Notes under the pieces: generated by a model
Database searches by the model: none
Seen by the model: the letters and a program-made list of their open reading frames with translations, nothing else
Told to the model about the DNA's origin: nothing
Made by a program: the position numbers and the translations under genes
DNA from: Amycolatopsis orientalis DSM 40040 = KCTC 9412
GTDB lineage: Bacteria; Actinomycetota; Actinomycetes; Mycobacteriales; Pseudonocardiaceae
Direction of reading: 5' to 3'
Length of the DNA stretch: 64,000 bases
Assembly: GCF_000478275.1 (NCBI RefSeq)
Contig: NZ_ASJB01000064.1
Span: 1-64,000 of the forward strand
Shown: positions 59,501 to 64,000 of the stretch, in pieces
Layout: each line of letters opens with the position of its first letter
How positions within the stretch are numbered: the first letter of the stretch is position 1

Positions 59501-60151
59501 TCAGAACAGGCCGAGTTCCCTCGCACGCAGGGCGGCCTGGGTCCGGTCCCGAACCTGGAGTTTGGACAGCACACTCGTGACGAGGTTCTTCACCGTGCCT
59601 TCGGCGAGGAACAGCGCCTTGGCGATCTCCCGGTTGCTGTGGCCGTCCGCGAGGAGCCGGACCACCTCCAGTTCCCGCTCGGAAAGCGCCGTGACCAGCG
59701 GCTGGGGACGCGTCCGCGGCTCCTCGGGCAGCTGGGCCACCCTGGCGACGACCTTGGCGGCGACCGATGGCTGCAACACCGACTCGCCCCGCTTCGCCGC
59801 GACCAGCGCCTCCACCAGCCGCGTCGACGAGACGTCTTTGAGCAGATAGCCGACGGCGCCCGCTCGAAGTGCGGCGAAGACGTCCTCGTCGTCATCGAAC
59901 GTGGTCAGCGCGAGTACCCGGACCCCGGGCTGTTCGGCACGCAGCCGGCGGGTCGCGGCGATCCCGTCCAGTACCGGCATCCGCAGGTCCATCAGTGCGA
60001 CGTCGGGGCGGAGGTCCGCGCAGAGCCGGACGGCCTGCTCCCCGTCCGCCGCCTCGCCGACGACCTCGATCCCGGGCTGGACCTCCAGGAGCGTCGCCAG
60101 CGCTTCACGGAACAGGGCTTGGTCGTCGACGATCAGCACGCGGACGCTCAT
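59501..60151 (-). CDS. NarL/LuxR-family response regulator
   Basis: A 216-aa protein with receiver domain (VLIVDDQALFREALATLL, phosphoacceptor Asp in DVALMDLRMPVLDG, Lys in YLLKDVS) and LuxR HTH (LSERELEVVRLLADGHSNREIAKALFLAEGTVKNLV region). It overlaps its kinase gene by ATGA. Targets are probably the adjacent membrane genes. Confidence 0.93.
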   Translation of the reverse strand: MSVRVLIVDDQALFREALATLLEVQPGIEVVGEAADGEQAVRLCADLRPDVALMDLRMPVLDGIAATRRLRAEQPGVRVLALTTFDDDEDVFAALRAGAVGYLLKDVSSTRLVEALVAAKRGESVLQPSVAAKVVARVAQLPEEPRTRPQPLVTALSERELEVVRLLADGHSNREIAKALFLAEGTVKNLVTSVLSKLQVRDRTQAALRARELGLF

Positions 60152-61257
60152 CCCGGCACCTCCACGGTGAGGGTCAGGCCGTGCCCTTCGGCCGAGTCCA
60201 CCGCGACCCGCCCGCCGAGTCCTGCCACCCGCTCCCGGAGCCCGACGAGGCCGAAACCCTTGCCGTCGGGGGATTCCCCGGCGAGACCGAGGCCGTCGTC
60301 ACGGACTTCGAGCCGGATCAGATCCGTGACGGCGTAGTCGAGCACCACGGTCGCGGTCTTGGCACGCGCGTGCTTGCGCACGTTGGTCAGTCCCTCCTGA
60401 GCCGCGCGGAACAGCGACTCCTCCACTTCGGCGCGGGTGTCCCGAGCCGTGCCCTTGACCTCGAATCCGGTCGGTACCCCGGCCGCGGAGGCCTCGTCGG
60501 CCAAGGTCCGCAACGCCTCCGCGAGCGGTTCGGAGCGCGGTTCCCGCAGTGCCGACACCGAGCGACGGACCTCGGCGAGGGCTTCCCGCGCCTGGTCCTG
60601 CGCCTTGGCGAGCATCGTGTCGACGCGGCCCGTGTCCGCGGTGTCGATCACCGCCCGCGCCGCCTGGAGCATCATCTGGACGACGGTCAGATGGTGGCCG
60701 AGTCCGTCGTGGATGTCGCGGGCGAGCCGGTTGCGCTCCTGCGTGGTCGCCAGCTGCTCGGCCTGCGCCGCGTAGTCGCGAAGCCGTTCATGCGCCTCCG
60801 CGAGTTCCTCCCGCGCCCGCTTCTCCCGCTGGACCAACTCGGTCACCACGGCGGCGAAGACCATGACAGCCAGTGTCCCCAGCCCTTCCCGGAGCCCGTC
60901 CATCGGCTCCATCCCGAGGTGGACGAGCGGGATCACGACGGCGACGCCGATCGCCGCCGGCAGGGGCAACAGCAGGACGGTCTGGGAGATCAGGACGACG
61001 AGCAGCAGGATCGCGCCGACGGCGGCGCCCGAGAGCGAGAACAGGGTGAACCCGAGCGGTAACTGCACGCAGACGTAGGCGACGGCGAACGCGCGGCCGC
61101 GCTTCTGGACCCAGGGGAAGCCGGCGATCGCGATCGCCGCGTAGAGCAGCCCGACGAGGAGTGTCGGCAGCACGAGCGTCTCGTAGTTGGCCGAGCCGAG
61201 GGGCAACGTCACGTACGCGACGACGGTCAGCACGGCCAGGGCCCGGTTCACGGACAC
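60148..61257 (-). CDS. Sensor histidine kinase (HisKA_3 type)
   Basis: A 369-aa kinase. Five or six N-terminal hydrophobic segments (ALAVLTVVAYVTLPLG; LVLPTLLVGLLYAAIAIAGF; AVGAILLLVVLISQTVLLLPL) precede a linker coil and the motif RNRLARDIHDGLGHHL. The ATPase end has DDGLGLAGESPDGKGFGLVGLRERVAGLGG. GTG 61257 is chosen; the longer frame would start inside the terminator hairpin. It pairs with the response regulator at 59501. Confidence 0.9.
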   Translation of the reverse strand: MSVNRALAVLTVVAYVTLPLGSANYETLVLPTLLVGLLYAAIAIAGFPWVQKRGRAFAVAYVCVQLPLGFTLFSLSGAAVGAILLLVVLISQTVLLLPLPAAIGVAVVIPLVHLGMEPMDGLREGLGTLAVMVFAAVVTELVQREKRAREELAEAHERLRDYAAQAEQLATTQERNRLARDIHDGLGHHLTVVQMMLQAARAVIDTADTGRVDTMLAKAQDQAREALAEVRRSVSALREPRSEPLAEALRTLADEASAAGVPTGFEVKGTARDTRAEVEESLFRAAQEGLTNVRKHARAKTATVVLDYAVTDLIRLEVRDDGLGLAGESPDGKGFGLVGLRERVAGLGGRVAVDSAEGHGLTLTVEVPG

Positions 61258-61295
61258 ACCATGCTCGACCCCGCGACACCGGCGCAAGCGACTCC

Positions 61296-61360
61296 CGCGT
61301 TTCGTCCTCTGGATGCGGTCCTTGCGACGCGCAACCACCGCATCCAGAGGACGAAACGCG
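61296..61360 (-). terminator. Long hairpin between LacI regulator and two-component genes
   Basis: 24-nt perfect arms (left starts CGCGTTTCGTCC, right ends GGACGAAACGCG) enclose a second stem TTGCG-ACG-CGCAA. It begins 2 bp after the LacI stop. The right arm shares ACCGCATCCAGAGGAC with the hairpin at 31124. A terminator role is likely. Confidence 0.75.
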
Positions 61361-61362
61361 TG

Positions 61363-62361
61363 TCAGGCGATGGTGCTGTGCCGGATCTCGAGGGAGAACG
61401 GGGTCTGGACGTCCTCGGGTTCGAGGTCGCTCCCGCCCGCGATACGCCGTCGCAGCAGATCGACCGCGGCCCGCGCGATCGCCGCCTTGTCCGGCGCGAT
61501 CGTCGTCAGCGAGGGGAGGCTGTAGGCGCTCTCCTCGTTGTTGTCGAAGCCGACGATCGCCATGTCCGACGGCACCCGGACACCACGCTCGGCCGCGGCG
61601 CGAAGGGCGCCGATCGCCAGCAGGTCGTTGAAGCAGAACACCGCGTCGGGCGGTTCCGGCCGCGAGAGGAGGTGCGTCATCGCCTCGGCGCCGTTGGCGC
61701 GGTGGTACCGCAACGCGGGGAGCACCAGTTCCGGAATGGGCGCGATGCCCGCCTCTTCGAGCGCGAGGTGGTAGCCCTCCAGCCGTTGCGCGGCGGTGTG
61801 GCGCTGCGGATGCGCGCCGATCGCGGCGATCCGACGGCGGCCCAGCGAGATCAGGTGCCGCACCGCGATCCTGGCGGCCTGGACGTTGTCGATCCCGACG
61901 TGGTCTATCGGGACGTCGACGACGTGCTCGCCGAGCATCACCAGCGGGACACCGGGGGCGAGATCGTCGAAGTCGTCGGTGTGCAGGGCTTCCGGGCTGA
62001 TGATCGCGCCGTCGATCAGATGCGGCCCGAGGGTGGACAGCGCGTCGCGCTCGCGCTCCCGGGTGCCCAGCGTCTGTTCGATCAGGACGTTCCACTCGTG
62101 CTCCTGCGCCGCCTGCAGCACCAGGCCCGCCAGCTCGCCGAAGTACGGGATGCTCAGCTCGGGCAGCATGAGCCCGAGGAACCCGGTGCGGCCGCGGCGC
62201 AGGTTGCGGGCACCGAGATTGGGCCGGTAGCCGGTCGACGCCAGCGCCTCCTCGACGCGTTTGCGGTTTTCCGGCTTCACGAAGTCGTAGCCGTTGACCA
62301 CGTTCGACACGGTCTTGACCGAGACGCCCGCGAGCTTGGCGACGTCCTTGAGCGTGGCCAC
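61363..62361 (-). CDS. LacI-family transcriptional regulator
   Basis: A 332-aa repressor. The N-terminal HTH is ATLKDVAKLAGVSVKTVSNVV followed by the hinge-helix region RPNLGARNLRRGRTG. The periplasmic-binding-like ligand domain covers the rest (FLGLMLPELSIPYFGELAG; GLRRAA-type FCFNDLLAIGALRAAAERGVRVP). GTG 62361 with AGGGG upstream is the start. It is divergent from a sugar ABC importer with a clear operator between them, so it most likely represses that importer until its sugar appears. Confidence 0.93.
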   Translation of the reverse strand: MATLKDVAKLAGVSVKTVSNVVNGYDFVKPENRKRVEEALASTGYRPNLGARNLRRGRTGFLGLMLPELSIPYFGELAGLVLQAAQEHEWNVLIEQTLGTRERERDALSTLGPHLIDGAIISPEALHTDDFDDLAPGVPLVMLGEHVVDVPIDHVGIDNVQAARIAVRHLISLGRRRIAAIGAHPQRHTAAQRLEGYHLALEEAGIAPIPELVLPALRYHRANGAEAMTHLLSRPEPPDAVFCFNDLLAIGALRAAAERGVRVPSDMAIVGFDNNEESAYSLPSLTTIAPDKAAIARAAVDLLRRRIAGGSDLEPEDVQTPFSLEIRHSTIA

Positions 62362-62422
62362 CCTCGTTCCCCTCTCCCGAGATCCGGCATGGATCCGGCA
62401 CAGCCTAGCCGCGCGAACGGCG

Positions 62423-62453
62423 GATTTACAACGTTGTACCAACGATGTAAATC
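62423..62453. promoter_or_regulatory. LacI-type operator in the divergent promoter
   Basis: A 31-bp imperfect palindrome with matching outer arms GATTTACA...TGTAAATC contains the perfect 10-bp core ACAACGTTGT (62428-62437) with the central CG typical of LacI-family sites, plus a related second half ACCAACGATGT. It lies between the LacI gene and the sugar-binding protein gene. Confidence 0.7.
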
Positions 62454-62523
62454 TGGCATCGTCCCCTTGAGTGACATGGGTCACCGCCGATCCGTGCGCT
62501 CGACCTTCCCCGAGGAGCGATCG

Positions 62524-63591
62524 ATGTCCCTGCCCATCCGCCGCACCCTGCTCCTGGTGACCGGCCTCGCGCTCGCGCTGACGGCCTGCACCAGCCGTGA
62601 GAACCAGCAAACCGCCCCGTCGGGAGCGGGACCGGCCGCCTCGGCGGCGCCGAACCAGGCCGCCGGACCGGGATGCGCCCGCGAGAAGACCGGCTATCCG
62701 CAGGTGGACGTGAAGAACGCGGTCATCGGCTTCTCCCAGTCGGAGAAGGAGGCGAACCCGTTCCGGATCGCCGAAACGCAGTCGATCAAGGACGAAGCCG
62801 CGAAACTCGGTGTCCCGGCGGACAAGCTGCTGGTCACCAACGCGCAGAGCGATCTCAACAAGCAGGTCGGCGACATCAAGTCGTTGCTGGACCGGGGCGC
62901 GCAGCTGCTCATCGTGGCACCGCTGAACTCCGACGGCCTCCAGCCCGCCCTCGACGCAGCGAAGGCCAAGAAGGTCCCGGTCATCACGATCGACCGCAAG
63001 GTGACTTCGCAGCCGTGCACCGACTACCTGACCTTCATCGGCTCGAACTTCGTCGAACAGGGCAAGCGCGCGGCGCGGGAGATGGTGAAGGCGACCGGCG
63101 GCACCGGCAAGGTCGCGATCCTGCTCGGCGCGTCGGGCAACAACGTGACCACCGACCGCACCAAGGGGTTCAAGGACGAGATCGCCGCGACCACGGGGAT
63201 CCAGATCGTCGCCGAGCAGACCGGGGAGTTCGACCGCTCCAAGGGCCAGGCCGTGATGGAGCAGCTCATCCAGAGCAACCCCGAGATCACCGCCGTCTAC
63301 GCGGAGAACGACGAGATGGGCATCGGCGCGGTCACCGCGCTCAAGGCCGCGGGCAAGGTGCCGGGCAAGGACGTCAAGATCGTCTCGATCGACGGCACCC
63401 GCAACGCCGTCCAGCTCCTCGCCGACGGCAGCTACAACGCGGTGATCGAGTCCAACCCGCGCTTCGGCCCGCTGGCCTTCTCGACGCTGCAGGACTTCGC
63501 CGCCGGCAAGGAGATCCCGCCGACCGTGGTGATCTCCGACGACCAGTACGACTCGGCGAACGCGGCCCAGAAGCTCGGGAACGCGTACTGA
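62524..63591 (+). CDS. CUT2 sugar ABC transporter substrate-binding lipoprotein (RbsB/YtfQ-like)
   Basis: A 355-aa periplasmic-binding-type lipoprotein; the signal ends at Cys22 (LALTACTS). Mature features: NAVIGFSQSEKEANPFRIAETQSIKDEAAKLG is similar to the YtfQ galactofuranose-binding group, then LLDRGAQLLIVAPLNSDGLQPAL and VTAVYAENDEMGIGAV in the ligand-binding domain. GAGGAG precedes ATG 62524. The sugar is unknown; YtfQ likeness is from memory of the family. Confidence 0.9.
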   Translation: MSLPIRRTLLLVTGLALALTACTSRENQQTAPSGAGPAASAAPNQAAGPGCAREKTGYPQVDVKNAVIGFSQSEKEANPFRIAETQSIKDEAAKLGVPADKLLVTNAQSDLNKQVGDIKSLLDRGAQLLIVAPLNSDGLQPALDAAKAKKVPVITIDRKVTSQPCTDYLTFIGSNFVEQGKRAAREMVKATGGTGKVAILLGASGNNVTTDRTKGFKDEIAATTGIQIVAEQTGEFDRSKGQAVMEQLIQSNPEITAVYAENDEMGIGAVTALKAAGKVPGKDVKIVSIDGTRNAVQLLADGSYNAVIESNPRFGPLAFSTLQDFAAGKEIPPTVVISDDQYDSANAAQKLGNAY

Positions 63592-63593
63592 CA

Positions 63594-64000
63594 ATGGAAC
63601 CGGTACTCGATGTCGAAGGCGTGACGAAGACGTTCGCCGGGGTGCGCGCGCTCGACGACGTGTCGTTCGCGCTGCGGCCGGGCGAGGTGCACGCGCTGGT
63701 GGGGGAGAACGGCGCCGGGAAGTCGACGCTGATCAAGGTGCTCACCGGCGTGCACAGGCCGGATTCCGGCACGGTCCGGACGCGGGGCGCGATCTCCACG
63801 ATCTATCAGGAGGTCAACCTCATCCCGCTGATGAGCGTGGCGAGCAATGTGTATCTCGGCCGCGAGCCGAGGACGCGGTTCGGATTCGTCGACTGGGCGC
63901 GGATGAACTCCGACGCCGCGGCGCTGCTGGCGGACTACGGCATCGAAACCGACGTCCGCCGTCCACTCGGGACACTCGGCGTCGGTGCGCAGCAGATGGT
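63594..64000 (+). CDS. CUT2 sugar ABC transporter ATP-binding protein (truncated by window end)
   Basis: The first 135 residues of a RbsA/YtfR-type double ATPase. LDVEGVTKTFAGVRALDDVSF and Walker A GENGAGKSTLIKVLTG are visible, followed by the Q-loop ISTIYQEVNLIPLMSVASNV and the early helical domain. It starts 2 bp after the binding-protein stop. Later motifs lie beyond the window. Confidence 0.93.
   Translation, partial: MEPVLDVEGVTKTFAGVRALDDVSFALRPGEVHALVGENGAGKSTLIKVLTGVHRPDSGTVRTRGAISTIYQEVNLIPLMSVASNVYLGREPRTRFGFVDWARMNSDAAALLADYGIETDVRRPLGTLGVGAQQM

Noticed and set aside
61258..61338. Longer N-terminus of the second histidine kinase
   Set aside because: It starts within the right arm of the terminator hairpin and adds only a basic, Arg-rich stretch.

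Overview
High-GC actinomycete chromosome, most likely Amycolatopsis. The best taxonomic marker is the enolase-superfamily racemase at 14074-15180. Its length (368 aa), catalytic Lys163/Lys263 and metal ligands D189/E214/D239 match the N-acylamino-acid racemase/o-succinylbenzoate synthase described from Amycolatopsis sp. T-1-60. Genes are dense, starts are often GTG or TTG, and operons use ATGA/GTGA overlaps. I see no rRNA, tRNA, CRISPR array or insertion sequence, and no gene-free gap longer than about 300 bases.

Layout. 1-5.8 kb: a partial gene, a secreted trypsin-like protease with Fn3 and P domains, and small regulators and enzymes (XRE, HxlR/RidA pair, cupin, VOC, GntR). 5.9-10.4 kb: a CUT1 sugar ABC importer followed by a GH1 beta-glucosidase, next to the GntR regulator. 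10.5-30.5 kb: a long island that reads as acquisition and catabolism of D-amino-acid-containing peptides. It holds a D-aminoacylase-like amidohydrolase, an M20 hydrolase, a GNAT acyltransferase and the racemase. These are followed by a PucR regulator, an MFS transporter, three beta-lactamase-fold serine hydrolases, a peptide ABC importer with a fused permease-ATPase, and a giant S9 peptidase/beta-lactamase-fold fusion.

31-49.4 kb (minus strand): a thiopeptide RiPP cluster with lactazole-type architecture. In transcription order it has a TrmB/LuxR-like regulator, a small secreted peptide, a LAL-type LuxR regulator, a 48-aa precursor, a hairpin, then LanB-type glutamylation protein, SpaB_C protein, RRE/E1-like protein, YcaO cyclodehydratase, SagB-type dehydrogenase and a second SpaB_C protein. 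A DrrAB-like exporter and a co-directional two-component system follow. The precursor leader closely resembles the lactazole leader as I remember it, but the 19-residue core has only two cysteines, so the product should differ from known thiopeptides. This is the most interesting system in the window.

49.5-64 kb: GlxA/DJ-1 family genes, a MacB-like ABC exporter, DUF2252 and DUF1206 proteins, a membrane-anchored double DJ-1 protein, a NarL-type two-component system, and a LacI regulator divergent from a CUT2 sugar ABC system that runs off the end.

Four copies of one 46-bp palindrome sit directly against stop codons. A second hairpin family, sharing the core ACCGCATCCAGAGGAC, closes two other transcription units. 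Both look like intrinsic stem-loop terminators without U-tracts. Family assignments rest on motif reading and memory of the families; no database search was run.
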